64,000 nt of DNA, from contig JAJSPD010000015.1 in assembly GCA_021307315.1 (NCBI GenBank), positions 248,001 through 312,000 on the forward strand. The letters are read 5' to 3'. Of the stretch, positions 22,871-34,342 are shown one piece after another; the first letter of the stretch is position 1, and every line of letters begins with the position of its first letter. Below the pieces are notes generated by a model. It saw nothing but the letters and a program-made list of their open reading frames with translations. It was not told where the DNA came from and searched no databases. The translations under genes and the position numbers were made by a program. The stretch comes from Bisporella sp. PMI_857. Lineage: Eukaryota; Ascomycota; Leotiomycetes; Helotiales; Helotiaceae.

Positions 22871-23769
22871 ATGGCTGTACTACCCAGTTGTGATGGATTG
22901 TAGCAGAACAAGCTTAGAGGCATATGCGACAGGAATAGAATCTTAGGGAAGGCGTAGAAGGGTCTTTACTGACAACGTGAGGGGTCTTATTTGTGAGCTT
23001 TTTTTTTTTCCTTCTCCAAACAGGAAGGAAAGCTTTTGTGTGGGTTAGACATCATATTATCATCACTTAGAGCTAGGGTCGATTTCAAGACTTTTTGAAG
23101 AGTTGCTTTATTCCTCTGAACATAGAGAAGTCTGTATGCTAATGAATATATATATATATATTAATATTTTAATATATTTTGGGCTTTTGTTAGCTTTTCA
23201 AACACCATAAAATTCATGAAATGAAGCTTTCTTATCCGAGTCTTGTTTTCCACTCCCGTGCATACTATGCAGATGCGAGACTTTGCATCTCGCAGCCCTA
23301 CTCTCCGAATTGCTTTGGCGTGCCTTCATGCGCATCTGCTATCTTGTCCTGTTGATCTCGAACGAAGGCGGGGGGGGGGGGGGGGGGGGGGCATCAGGCT
23401 CGGGGGAGCAAGCTTTGCGGATATGGAGCTTTGCGGGCATGTGGGGATGGGGAGAACGCGACAGGGTTCTTCGAGCCATCAGCTATGAAGGCTTATGCGG
23501 TGCTCTCAAGCTCTTGTGCATAGGCGTGCTATGGGTTATTGGATCTTGGGGGAAGAAACGAGGTCAGACAGATGACCGAGCTTCTATGCAAGTTACATTC
23601 TCCTATATCCCAAGACAGATATCGCGTTGTATATACTTGACCTATATCCCACGCTACTTCACAAAGAATCAAACTGAAAAAAGGAAGAAAAAACCGCCCA
23701 CGGACAAAGCCGCTTTCACACAATTAGCCAGCCTCTCGCCTTAGGATCACATGCCGCTTTAGCTCCAAG
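22871..23769. other. intergenic between convergent SDR and regulator genes
   Basis: Both genes end toward this stretch. It contains an AT dinucleotide-rich patch (about 23143-23180) and a 22-G run (23370-23391). The 153-codon frame spanning the G run is low-complexity and not supported. Confidence 0.5.
23370..23391. repeat. poly-G tract, 22 bases
   Basis: Unbroken G run between convergent genes. It could form a G-quadruplex, and its length may be uncertain in the assembly. Confidence 0.85.
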
Positions 23770-25832
23770 CTAGCTATGGTTTCGCATTCTCTTTGACACA
23801 TCGTGAAAACTAGCAATCTCGATATACTTCTTACTCAACCTCCACCTTGTCCCTAACATGTCCATAAAAGGCACTAAATCCTGTAAGCTCAACCGATTGG
23901 CTTCGTCCCCGTTCTCTCCTAGGAACCAGTGAAATGTTGCCATAGAACAGTACATTAAGTCAAGCATGAACGGGCTGACCTTGCCCAACCGTCCCTGTAG
24001 GGACTCGTGCAACTCAATCATGGTCGAAAGTTCCATTGCAAGACTGTGCGCTTGTTTGCTGGCCTGCTGGACGGCCTGCATCGAACTGGACTGCATCTTG
24101 AGTTCTTCTTCGGTCTTTGCACCCGTGGACACTATATACCCCGCCTCTGGCATGAGTTTCTCTGGGCAGGTGAAAGCGTCAAGAGCAATGAAGAGTGCGG
24201 AGCGGATAAGGCAACGGGGGGCGAGGAGGCGGATGAAGTTGTCAGTATTAGACAGTCCAGGAGTATTGTCCATAACCGCGCTGAAGCCGCTGAGTTCTTC
24301 GGCGAGAAACATGATTTCCGTGATGCGCAAGCTGCTCATGGGCTGCTTGTTGCGTCTGTAGGCTTCAGCGCGACCGACGTAGATGGCTGCTTGACAGAGG
24401 CGGGCGTAACAGGATTGGTGGACTTGGTAATGGGTGGACACAGTGAGCCCAAAAGCGCGGGTTACATCCCCGGTATCCTAAAATGAACATTGTTAGTACA
24501 CAAAAACTGGCCCAAAAACACGCGCAGAGAGTCAGAGAAAGGATTCGTACCCATGCTTCGTCATCGACTGGCAGCTTGCCATCTGGGGGTGGCTCTGCAA
24601 CAGAGCAAGACCTCCTACTCCCCATGGAAATAAGCCTATCAAGAATGAATATGGCCCACCAAACTCTTCTTCTCTCTTCGGCTTCTGTCCATGTAATCTG
24701 ATTCCAAAGGCTCAGCCAAAGTCCCTAGCATGACGCAAGGATGCCATCGTAGACGCTGAAAACCAAGGCAAGATATACGTACGACTTGACGCATAAAGAG
24801 CGCGTCCATTTCTCCACACGAAAGCCCAAATATCTCGGCATACCGTGCACAAGCACCAACGGTCATCCAGGCGGCGGGATATATGGAGTGACTGTACTCG
24901 TAGAGTGCAATAAGAACCATGGCCTGAAGAGCGAGCAGTGAGACAACGCCGCTCGCTTCTAGGCTGTTAAGGAAGCCCTTAGCTATGGAGTACAAGGTGC
25001 CATTGGCAACCTCGTCTACCTCTGTAGTGATCAATTTCATGGCAAGAAACAGCATAGCAATGTCAGGACCTCCATTCCGAACGGGTATGCCAAGATCTAT
25101 CCTCTTCTTAGACACGATGGGCATCCAAGTATGAATCGTGCTAAAATACTCGGCCGACGTATCAACAACGGCATTTCCTTGGCTAAGGAGAGCAAGAACA
25201 TCCTGGAGCTGAGTTAGGAGGCAAGTTTATTTTCTCACGATACAGAACCGCTACCAACGTGGGGGGGAACGCTATGCCAGCAGGAATCATATGAGCAAAA
25301 CAGGATACCCGGTTCAACATTGTGCATAGCGAATGGGGCAGGCTGACGGCGGCCCGTTCCATACTCATTTGGGAGTGCTTCTTACCATAGGGATACCGAC
25401 TGACGGGGCCGGCAACCGAAGCCCGGCCCAGATAAAGCAATCAACATCGAGAAACAGCGCCGCAGGACACTCGAGCTCCTGTTGGGCAGGGACCGTGAAC
25501 AGGCCTGGCGAGATGGTGCGCTCTCCAGAATCGCGAGCCCTGCCAATATTAGACGAGGAGCGATGAGAAGTTGCGGGCGACGAATCATCGCCAGCAAAGG
25601 CATTAGGTGGAGTATTCAAGCGGTCCTCAAGCTCGCCCAGTCTTTTCCACAGAGCCGCGACTGCGGCCGCGGTCGGCGGTGGCTCCGTCTCGTTATTGTA
25701 TTCACACACCCGGCCGGTTCGTTTGCAGAGACTGCATTCGGGTACGGTTTTATCACATCGTCGCTTTTGCTTCTTGCAGGCCATGCAGGCCTGGTCCGCA
25801 CGCGAGGTCAGGTGCTCGGGCGCGGTGGTCAT
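23770..25832 (-). CDS. Zn2Cys6 transcription factor, four exons
   Basis: Exons are 25832-25386, 25202-24783, 24724-24551 and 24477-23770, giving 582 residues. The start is the ATG at 25832 because the longer frame begins only with TTG. The N-terminus carries the binuclear cluster CX2CX6CX6CX2CX6C with Cys at 16, 19, 26, 33, 36 and 43 and the basic KKQKRRC stretch that contacts DNA. A short linker leads to a heptad-like helix (ALWKRLGELEDRL) typical of the dimerisation coil. The middle contains YFSTIHTWMPIVSKKR, MTVGACARYAEIFGL and AEERRRVWWAIFILDRLI, hallmarks of the fungal transcription-factor middle homology region. It sits between two SDR genes, convergent with one and divergent from the other (454 bases), so local pathway regulation is plausible. 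The first intron (183 nt) is long for this window. Confidence 0.9.
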
Positions 25833-26286
25833 ATTGCCCAATTTCTATACGACAAGATGTGGGCTATACACTGATGAGGAGGAAGCAGGAGGCCATGAAT
25901 AACACACCAGTGCGGAACATGCGGCCGCACCGTCGACCTTCTCCGACGGCCCCTTCGTAACAACCATAATCATGCCATTACCTTACTCCACCCTACCAGG
26001 ACCTACACCAATGGTGGCAACATAGAGAGCAACATGAGCGCTTTATACCTCTCTAAAATCTCCGAGTTACTTTTTTCGGGGAAGAATAATAAAGTCCGTG
26101 GGTAGTCTTGAGATATGAAAGGCACCATGGCCCCCATATCTTGCAACAAGAGTTCTTTCTGACAAGCCCATTTTCCTTTCAACCTAGTCAACAGCACCCT
26201 TTGTGCATCTCACCCCCCTTGATAACTCTTCTACCTGTATTCCCCAGCAACATAGTACTCTTTGGCCGTTCAGTCCGCCAGACACG
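25833..26286. promoter_or_regulatory. divergent promoter between the Zn2Cys6 gene and the second SDR gene
   Basis: This 454-base region serves both genes. GCGGCCGCAC at 25921-25930 is the reverse complement of the 10-mer in the first SDR promoter (21332-21341). An in-frame GTG-initiated extension of the SDR (from 26203) crosses this leader but has no ATG before 26287. Confidence 0.45.
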
Positions 26287-27228
26287 ATGGGGATCTTCCC
26301 AAGCAGAGGCGTACGCTTCGACGCCAACAAGGACATTTCGTCATTGAAGGGTAAAGTTATCATCGTCACTGGGGGAAATAGTGGCCTCGGCAAGCAGTCC
26401 ATCCTCGAACTTGCTAAGCATGGCCCAGAGGAGATCTGGCTAGGCGCTCGCAGCACTAGTAAAGCTCAGCTGGCAATCAACGACATCAGGGCGCAGGTCC
26501 CCAATGCTCCGCCCATCAAGATCCTCCAAATGGATCTCATGTCTTTTGACAGTATCCGCGAGGCAGCCAAGGTCTTTTGCCAGCAATCTCAGCGTCTTGA
26601 CGTCCTGCTCCTCAACGCCGGTATTATGTCTGTTCCCGAGGCTTTGACCAAGGACGGCTACGAAATCCAGTTTGGCACGAACCACATGGGCCACGCACTC
26701 TTGTCCAAGCTCCTACTTCCTACCATGCTCAAGACGGCTGAGCAGCGCGGCTCCGACGTTCGCGTAGTCGTTGTCGCGTCCTCAGCCCACCAGTACGCAC
26801 CAAAAGACCAAGGGATATTGTTCGATGCACTCAAAACCAAGGCTCAGGAAATTAGCACAATCACGCGATACGGCCAGAGCAAGCTCGCCAACATTCTCTT
26901 TGCGCAGCAGTTTGCAAGGCTGTATCCTCAGATCAAAGTGCCGGTTCTCAATCCAGGGCTCGTAAACACCAACTTGCCTAACACCATGAAAGATAACAGC
27001 TTCATCATGCGAATCGCATGGATGGTTACCGCAGCCTTTCTTGGTGTCGATGTTAAGACTGGTGTGCTGAATCAGCTTTGGGCTTCAACTGCCGGGAACG
27101 TCAAGTCGGGCGAGTACTATGAACCTGTAGGAAAGGCTGGTCGGGGCAAGAGGTGGACAAAGAGTCCCGAGTTGGCGCAAAAGCTCTGGGACTGGACAGA
27201 GAAGGAGCTTGAGGCAAGGACAGGTTGA
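26287..27228 (+). CDS. short-chain dehydrogenase/reductase, single exon
   Basis: 313 residues from ATG 26287 (MGIFPSRG). The cofactor motif TGGNSGLG is at 28-35, LNAG at 109-112, the Ser region VASSAHQY around 163-170, and the catalytic Tyr195-x3-Lys199 (YGQSK). The signature is that of retinol-dehydrogenase-like SDRs. A C-terminal hydrophobic stretch (IMRIAWMVTAAFLGV) may contact membrane or a lipophilic substrate. The cofactor is probably NADP(H) from family habit. It is transcribed away from the regulator gene and shares its promoter region, so co-regulation is likely but unproven. No introns, unlike its neighbour with the same fold. Confidence 0.92.
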   Translation: MGIFPSRGVRFDANKDISSLKGKVIIVTGGNSGLGKQSILELAKHGPEEIWLGARSTSKAQLAINDIRAQVPNAPPIKILQMDLMSFDSIREAAKVFCQQSQRLDVLLLNAGIMSVPEALTKDGYEIQFGTNHMGHALLSKLLLPTMLKTAEQRGSDVRVVVVASSAHQYAPKDQGILFDALKTKAQEISTITRYGQSKLANILFAQQFARLYPQIKVPVLNPGLVNTNLPNTMKDNSFIMRIAWMVTAAFLGVDVKTGVLNQLWASTAGNVKSGEYYEPVGKAGRGKRWTKSPELAQKLWDWTEKELEARTG

Positions 27229-28695
27229 GATTTCGAAACCATGGGTTTTAATATCTCGATTAGATACCAACAAGTGGCTCCGGCAAATAAATTACGTCCC
27301 AAACTCAAATAGCTTGCGGAGCAGATATCTCACTCTAATAGTATTATATCGTATTGTTAGCCATCTCCTCTGCCTTCTACACAATTCCTAGGGAGATTAT
27401 TTTACTGTTTGGGCTAATAGTAACGTTATATGTCACTTGTAGCTGAAGTATTTTTTCTATCCATAGGATATCTTTGCACAACTCTCGCCTTCATGAATTG
27501 ATCCCCACGAAGAACTTTATTGGTATCAACGACACTGCACAAGATCTGGCTTTTCTTAGCTGATAGACATCTCACGGTCTAGGGTTCTGCGCCACCAACA
27601 GTCGTCGCATCGTTGGCAATTTGGTCGTTCAAGCTTATTGTGAACAGTGCGTCTCGTCGGTTCGACCAGATATGCTGCTACAACGGCGCATGTACTCATG
27701 AAGCCATTTTCTGGGAGCCTCACATGAGTAGCTGATGCAGGATTTCAAGGTCAGGGGGGATGAGAAGTGGGTCTTTTTGCTGTGCAGCTCCGGCAGTAAA
27801 AGAACCTTATTTCCCCCCCCACACAATACTAGAGCATATTGTTCCTTGAATTCGATTTCATTTCTGCCGAAGAGTATGAGATTTTTGAAAACATCGCCTT
27901 GACTGATCGCGGACCCGAGGTAGTGGCCGGGGCACTAACTCTGCTAAATTGACCCTATTTTGAGGCGTCTTTACGCCCCATCAGTAGGTTAATTACAAAT
28001 GCCCCCGCAAGGCTGGTATCGCCCCCTCCCCATCAAAGAACAAAGTGTGCCAGGAACTTTGCACAATTGTTTCCAAGCATAGTTTTATTGAATTTTACCA
28101 ATTTGTTTTCTATGTAAAAACTGTTTTATTTAACTAATTTTAATACGACTGAAAATCTGGAAAGCTGAGCTTTGGCAAGGTAGGCCACAACTACAAACGC
28201 TATAGCCGAGCTTTACCCGTTAGCCTCCTCTTAGACAAGCTTAAGACGCCGTTCTTACTTCTGTAGAGAGCCGAATCTCTGTCCACCGCAACAAACTCAG
28301 TATAGTGTATGTACAATCCTGTAAGCATTAAGCTAATCAGGTTTAGTGGACGTTGGGATACACGAAGATGAATTAAGTTGAGGCACGGCTACAGGGGGAG
28401 GTGTCTAGAAGCTAGTTTTCATTTGTTTATCATGCTGGCCTGCGTCTTTGATTCGCCGCTTCCCGAAGACCTTGATATTCTTAGTTGAACCTCATTTTTA
28501 GCCCCAATGTTGGGAATATGTAGACGCCTATTTGGTAGCCGTCTCATGCCGTCGGCATTGGTTTCCAGTCTATATAAGTTCGAGCTCAGGTAGATTAGAT
28601 GGGGAAAATGAATCTTGTCTTCATCGTTCAAACCTTTTCTTCTGTGTTGTATATTAGCCCTTGCGGTTATTTTAGCTACCAGTAGCCCGTTAAAC
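27229..28695. other. intergenic, AT-richer stretch
   Basis: No gene supported. AT-rich sequence around 28080-28145 and scattered short frames; the minus frame at 28419-28697 has no family features. The last few hundred bases should be the glycosyltransferase promoter. No GCGGCCGC site was seen here, which weakens the idea that the glycosyltransferase belongs to the SDR block. Confidence 0.45.
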
Positions 28696-30359
28696 ATGAC
28701 ATCGCCAATGAAACCCCTGATCTTGATTGGTATGTAGTTTTAATCACATCTTGCTGGAGTCTCTTTTATTATTGTTGTTGTTATTAAGCTTGCAACTTTT
28801 ATCGAACTAGATTCTAACTCATGTCAGGCTGCACACCAATATATGGTCATTTCATGCCAATCCGTGCAATCGCCAAAGATCTAATCAGTCGGGGTTACGA
28901 AGTGACGTTCCTTGCCAGCCCACCGTTTAAGAAATATTTGGATTCAATTGGTGCATCCTACGCACCAATTGAAGGGTATGCTGCTTTCAGCGAAAACTTC
29001 AACGACGACATCGCGAGCAAATGGCCGGCAAGTACAATTGATAATGATCACTCAAGCAAGATGTGAACTGACTCTTGGATTTAGGAGAGAAATGTGAGGC
29101 TACCCAGTGCATTCCCTTCCAGGTCCCTAAACAAAATGCCTTCTTAGTCAGGAGCTCAATGCAAGAGACAAACTAGCCCTATTGCTTATCTATCACTGTT
29201 GTTTTTGGTTATTAGCTGACATTTCATGTTTCAGACTTTGCCGCCGGGGCCTGCACAGCTTCTATTTGATACAGAGCACTGTTTCATTCAGACAATTCCT
29301 TCGCAGCATGAGAGTTTCCAAAAGGCATTAAAGAAACTTAAAGAAACGCATCCAGGCAGGCCAATCATCAACATCAATGAAGGTTTGTTTCTGGGGCATA
29401 TTCCTACTCGATATGGTGCTCCAGGATATCAGGCAGATGCAGTTATCAATATTGGAATTCTTCCAATGGCATTACTGAGTGATGACGCCGCACCATTTGG
29501 CCCCGGCCTCCTGCCAGACCCTTCACCGGCAGGGCGGGAGCGTAACAAGGCGATGAACAAAGGCCTAAAGGAGGAGGTGATGGCCGGCCCTCAAAAGGCA
29601 TTCGAAGAGGAGCTTAATAAGCTAGGCGCGAAGAACGGCGGCAAGTTCTTCATAGAAGCTGCCTTTTTCTCGCCAGACCGATTTCTTCAAATGTGTACTC
29701 CTTCTGTTGAGTATCCTCGTAGCGATGCGCCAGCTCACATACGCTTTGTCGGAGGGTTGCCGAAGGGCCATCGTGACCCCTTTACGAATGCCCCAAGCTG
29801 GTGGAGCGAGGTGACCGACAACAAAACGAAGAAGATAGTCGCGGTGTCTCAGGGTTCTGTTGCGCTGAACTATGAAGAGCTCATCATTCCCACGATGACC
29901 GCTTTCGCATCTAACCCAGATATCCTCGTTGTTGTAGCACTTGGCGCGAAAGGCGCGGCACTGCCTGCAGGTACGGCTGTGCCAGAAAATGCACGAGTAG
30001 CGGACTTCATTCCGTTTGACGAGCTCCTCCCGCACTGCGCAGTCTTCGTCACAAACTGCGGATACGGCGCGTTCCAGCATGCGATCGGCAATGGAACTCC
30101 CCTCGTTGCTGCCGGTATATCGGAAGATAAGTTCGAGGTTGCCGCGCGTGCTGAATGGGCAGGAGTGGCGATTAATTTGAGAACGCAGACTCCAACTGTT
30201 GAGCAGGTTAGAGAGTCCGTAGAAGAGGTTTTGGCAAATCCAAAGTATAAGGCGAGAGCCACCGAGCTAGAGAAGGAAATGGCGAGCTTTGATCCAATGG
30301 GAATCGTGGCAAATACGATTGAAGAGTTGGCTAAGGAGAAAGCGGTAGCAAATGCTTGA
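28696..30359 (+). CDS. family-1 UDP-glycosyltransferase with a 9-nt microexon
   Basis: Model: exons 28696-28729, 28828-29027, 29085-29093 and 29235-30359, 455 residues. The N-terminus (PLILIGCTPIYGHFMPIRAIAKDL) is the GT-B sugar-acceptor domain start with its conserved GH. The C-terminal domain has GSVALNYEELI and then VADFIPFDELLPHCAVFVTNCGYG..QHAIGNGTPLVAAG..EDKFEVAARAEWAGVAI, the nucleotide-sugar-binding block of UGT/MGT-like enzymes. Where most relatives have GGYG, this has CGYG. The middle join is unusual: only a GC donor (GCAAGT) at 29028 keeps the frame. The tiny exon GAGAGAAAT (ERN), flanked by TTTAG and GTGAGG, restores the expected WPERNTLPPGP sequence. A plain GT donor gives a shifted frame. 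Likely role: glucosylation of a small lipophilic acceptor. Confidence 0.82.
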
Positions 30360-31620
30360 AGCAGCTTGATGTACAGGTGGACATATTGGACACGAAAATA
30401 GACCTATAAATGCTTGATACTTTGTAAATGGATGTATAAATTGATTGTAGCCATGTACACCACATCATATTTCATCACTTCAAGCGAGATGTTACCAAAT
30501 AATCTCCGCGAAAGCCGTTATTAAGAGTGTACGATCTTCTCGTTATTTCTCTGTCGACTGCCACACCAACGTACTAACATATATGGCTAACCATTTGCGT
30601 CTCTGTTGTCAAGTTTAGCGAGCGCCAGACAGCTGAACAGAACCACGTTGTATCATATTCAGGTTAGCGATTTTCTACTTCCTGTCGATACTTGTTTGAC
30701 ATAGTAGGCGTGTTAGCGACGGTCGGGATGAAGTTGGGGTTGGGCATCCAGCGGGTCCTGGATGCGTATGGAATGGATATACTCTAGATTCAGATCTCTG
30801 TTGAACAGATGGAAGGCTTCAGCTAAATGATCTATTTGTTCGAAGCACGTTCTAACTATGAGGTAGCTGATATACATACTGGCGTTTAGCATACCGGTTC
30901 CAAGATCTTTGCTAGCGGATGGCGTCCTAAACCGGGAGATCAAGATTTTGAATTGAGCAGCAGGTGTTTTTTTGGCAGGGGCCAGAGACAGATCTGCCTT
31001 TAGGCTGTGAGGGCATTTTAGTTTATCCTGCCAGGCACGGAATCCAAGATGTCTTTGCATTAAGTTTCGTAGATGACGTGTGCTCATCTTTCTAGTGGAC
31101 CTAGCAAGAGAATAGCATTGACAAATGTTCAGGGCGAGCCAGAAGAATTCAGCCTACCGTTTTACCTGGCTTGCTTCGAGATCTTTAAAATGATATCCCA
31201 ATCACGGCTAGGAAAGTCAATATAGACGCACTATAGGATTGACTACTGGTTTGATGCCTGAAACAATACTCTTCATGGTCTGGCGATCGAGACTTCTATA
31301 TGACATGTCATGGTTCCTCGAAGCTCGCAAGCTAGGCCGGCCTGCATGGTACAGACTGGAAAGCTTTATACAAAGGTTATCTTGGGTATTTGGCAAAGCA
31401 TGAAAAGATTTCAGAATTGTAGAAGTATCTGGATATATATTACCGCAATCGTTGAGAGGACCAAAAAGTAAGCGGCTGTTGGGTTTGATTGGTGATCACG
31501 AATCAGAAGGAGGCTGTAGAAATGGTTGGCAATGCTGAAAGATCATCATGGCCATTGCTGACACATATGATTGGGAGCGTACGAGAATTGTTTTTTAAAT
31601 TAATTTCAATGCTATCGTGC
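30360..31620. other. intergenic around the doubtful 30.7-31.1 kb frame
   Basis: The 3' flank of the glycosyltransferase and then the 3' flank of the chitin-binding gene. Apart from the 124-codon frame nothing was seen. Confidence 0.4.
30713..31087 (-). CDS. hypothetical small ORF, doubtful
   Basis: A 124-codon frame from ATG 31087. It is basic at the N-terminus (RHLRNLMQRHLGFRAWQDKL) with no TM segment or known motif. It lies in a 1.2-kb gap between the glycosyltransferase and the chitin-binding gene. Composition is compatible with coding, but nothing further supports it. Confidence 0.25.
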   Translation of the reverse strand: MSTRHLRNLMQRHLGFRAWQDKLKCPHSLKADLSLAPAKKTPAAQFKILISRFRTPSASKDLGTGMLNASMYISYLIVRTCFEQIDHLAEAFHLFNRDLNLEYIHSIRIQDPLDAQPQLHPDRR

Positions 31621-32914
31621 TTAATTCCTTCGGTAGCCATCATATCCTGCATTAACCCGATCCTGCACCCACGCTTGTTGCAACTCTCGATTCTCTCCAG
31701 CTGCTGCCATTTCGGTAGCATCAGCCGGCCATTGACGCCCAGCCCCATCCATTTCTGAAGCTGGTATCGTTGTAGCCATTTCAATCGTGGGTGGCTTCTC
31801 GGGCTTAGCAGCTGACGATATCTGGAGTGGGGACTCGAAATCAGTCGGGGTTCGCCCAGGGAGTTCTGACATTGCACGGCGGTTTCTCCTTCGCCTACGG
31901 ACGTACCACAATAATAAACCAAAGGCAGCCAGGGCAATGACCCCTGCTGCAATGCCTATTCCAGCCTTTCCCCCTGTGCTGAGGGCACTGTCAGGTGGGG
32001 AAGAGGAATGATTTGTTCCGTTGGTGGAATCTGTTGTGTTGGATAAGGTAGTGTTGGAAGCTGCGCTGTTCGAAGAGGTACAGCTTCCGAATGTCGATTG
32101 ACATCCCGTGTTACAGCTGCCATGATCAAAGTCAGCGCTTGGTTCATGATTACTGGAGGCAAAGAGGTCTCCTAGATTTGTCTGAAGGAAAGATGTCTTC
32201 GACTTTACTTACTAGCTGGAATTCCTTCCACAGTACCCAAGGCTTGAACAGCAATCCCCAAACTCGCTGCCTAGGCACGTTGCCCCAATTGCGGAATTGC
32301 TCCCGCAATTGCCATCAACACTGACTGCACCTGCCGGTTGAGTAGATGATGGACTAGATGAAGTTGAAATCGCAGTCGGGGTTGAGACCGGTAATGATAC
32401 AGGCAATGAAGTACTTTGAGATCCGCCAGTTTCTCCACAGCTTCCGAATCCGCTTTGACATCCAGTTCCACAATAGCTTGAGTTTTTACCGCAAAATCCT
32501 AGACGAGAACAGCAGTTGCCAAACTCGCTACCTTGGCATGTGATATTCGAGGTTTGAGTAGCACCACAAGAGCCACTGGTGCTGACAGATTGCTTGCCAC
32601 TGGCGGTGTTGCATGTTCCAAATCCAGACTGGCATTCGCCTTCGCAGTAATCTGCAGTTTTACCACAATAGCCTTTGCCAGAACAGCAATTTCCAAATTC
32701 ACTGAGCAAGCATGTGGCATTCGTTGCTGAATTGCTTCCACAATTTCCATCGACACTTGTTGGATTGTCACGAGTTAAAAGAGCGTGGTAGGGACTGTAT
32801 CCTCTTAGCTGAGTGCTGGAGATATAGGAGAGCAGCGGAATCTTACGAGAATGGTTGATCAATCTGTGCGTTGATTGTGGTCAACGTCACCATGAAAATT
32901 GCGAGGACACGCAT
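31621..32914 (-). CDS. membrane-anchored protein with three hevein-type chitin-binding domains
   Basis: Exons are 32914-32847, 32755-32213 and 32116-31621, 368 residues. Exon 1 encodes a signal peptide (MRVLAIFMVTLTTINA), which shows that the ATG at 32862 is not the true start. Three ChtBD1 modules of about 42 residues follow, each with the eight-Cys hevein pattern (CGSN..C..SEFGNCCS..GYCG....YC...CQSGFGSC). The second and third are separated by a Ser/Thr/Pro stalk. After module three come a second Ser/Thr/Asn-rich stalk, one TM helix (about 255-276) and a basic stop-transfer RRRRR. The cytosolic tail is about 90 residues and holds an LPGRTPTDF stretch. The layout is like WSC-type wall sensors but with chitin-binding heads: it could sense or tether wall chitin. 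A role in signalling is inference. Confidence 0.88.
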
Positions 32915-34342
32915 TTTGAATAGTATTTACACAAATTATCACACACGTACAAGGCAAACCATCTCCAGGAAGTGGACGCTCCACGGCTCATATAGTCAAA
33001 AAGAAATGAGGACCATCAGCTGGTTCCGGGAGAATCGGCCAATTAACAGTCATTCCACCTTCAAAAGTTTCTAAATATCAGGCGAATCATCAAATATGGA
33101 ATCAAGGGGTTGGACCGAGCCTCATCAAGGATGTGCATTTCTCCCCATGCTGTGCCGCCGCATCGTAATTGACGACCACTCAGGAGCGAGTCTAGCGTCT
33201 TGGGCGGCATGTGCGGCACCGCTGGTGATCCGCATAAGCATTTTTACTTGCCTGAATCAACTTGCCCCTCACTCTAGCAATGGCGCAGCGTGTTTTACCC
33301 ATTTATAGATGTTAGTCTGGCCTTGATTTTGCCTGCAGATTGTTCAATAATCGTGAAATTGAGGACCATGGCGGCCGCATACAAGGTTGTATGCCGGCTG
33401 TGTTCTGCAGCGATGATTCCAAAGTATTATATCCATTTTCGGTGAGGAAGTAGGGAGGTCACATAAGCTTACTAGAGACTATCGAAGAAAATAATACGAG
33501 ATTCAACCAAATTCCCAGATTGGAGGTCCAAGAGAACCTAATTTAAATAATATACGTTTTCACGGTGACTTTGCTGGGCTTACCTAATGACAATTATTGA
33601 CTTCATGTGCTTTGTCGTATTATATCCTCTCTCAATCGAGATTATTCTGATGCCTTGGGATTCGCGAAAAGCTATTCTGTCTTTGAGTCATGACATGCTT
33701 CAAATTCGGCGAAATTCTGATGATCGTGCTTCTCTACCAGCAACATTACTAACTTAGGACACGGGAATAAGATTTTTACTAGCGGCGGAAGCTACCGTAA
33801 AACACTTCCGCTCCAACTTTAATGTTCGCTTCAAGTTTCAAGTTTCCGATGTGGTGGCTGGTTGGAGAAATCGACCAAAATCTATTTTAAATATCCGATG
33901 GACCAACTAGGACATCTTGAGGGCGGTTGAGGCCTTTTGGTTTTCATGTGAAGAAAAAAAAAAGAAACATTCGGTCGAGAATATTATGGAAAACTCCTCA
34001 TATTGCAAGGTCGGGGGATCTGCTATATTACAAGGCCTTGGTTGAATGTGGCAAGAGGCTCTCAATGATTTCTCCAAGAAGAAAACATGCATATGTCGAT
34101 CGAGCCCATGGTCGAAGCTGAGTTACGAGGCTAGCGGATGTCAGCTTACATCCACTTTACCAAATCTATACTCGTGTTAAGTTATTGGTCATAAAGACCG
34201 GCGCGAATCGCGATTATGAAGCGCGCGGCTAAGTCCCAATTCGTTGATATCTCACCAGAGAGCCTCTAGTGAACTTAGCGAAAGACTATACTGAGCAAGC
34301 TCTCTATGATTGCAGAAGACTCTTCTCCCATTCTGCAGGCGC
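32915..34342. other. intergenic, no gene seen
   Basis: Promoter of the chitin-binding gene followed by AT-leaning sequence without coding signal. Short frames at 33907-34121 are not supported. Confidence 0.45.

Noticed and set aside
23283..23744. 153-codon frame across the poly-G tract
   Set aside because: Depends on the length of a 22-G run and has no domain.
24007..24486. 159-codon plus-strand frame
   Set aside because: Antisense to exon 4 of the Zn2Cys6 gene, whose exons join in phase and contain family motifs.
25841..25841. Upstream start for the Zn2Cys6 protein
   Set aside because: The codon is TTG; the first ATG is at 25832.
25482..25874. 130-codon plus-strand frame
   Set aside because: Antisense to the DNA-binding domain exon of the Zn2Cys6 gene.
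29622..30080. 152-codon minus-strand frame
   Set aside because: Antisense to the conserved C-terminal domain of the glycosyltransferase.
32862..32862. ATG at 32862 as start of the chitin-binding protein
   Set aside because: It lies in the first intron; using ATG 32914 gives a proper signal peptide and phase.
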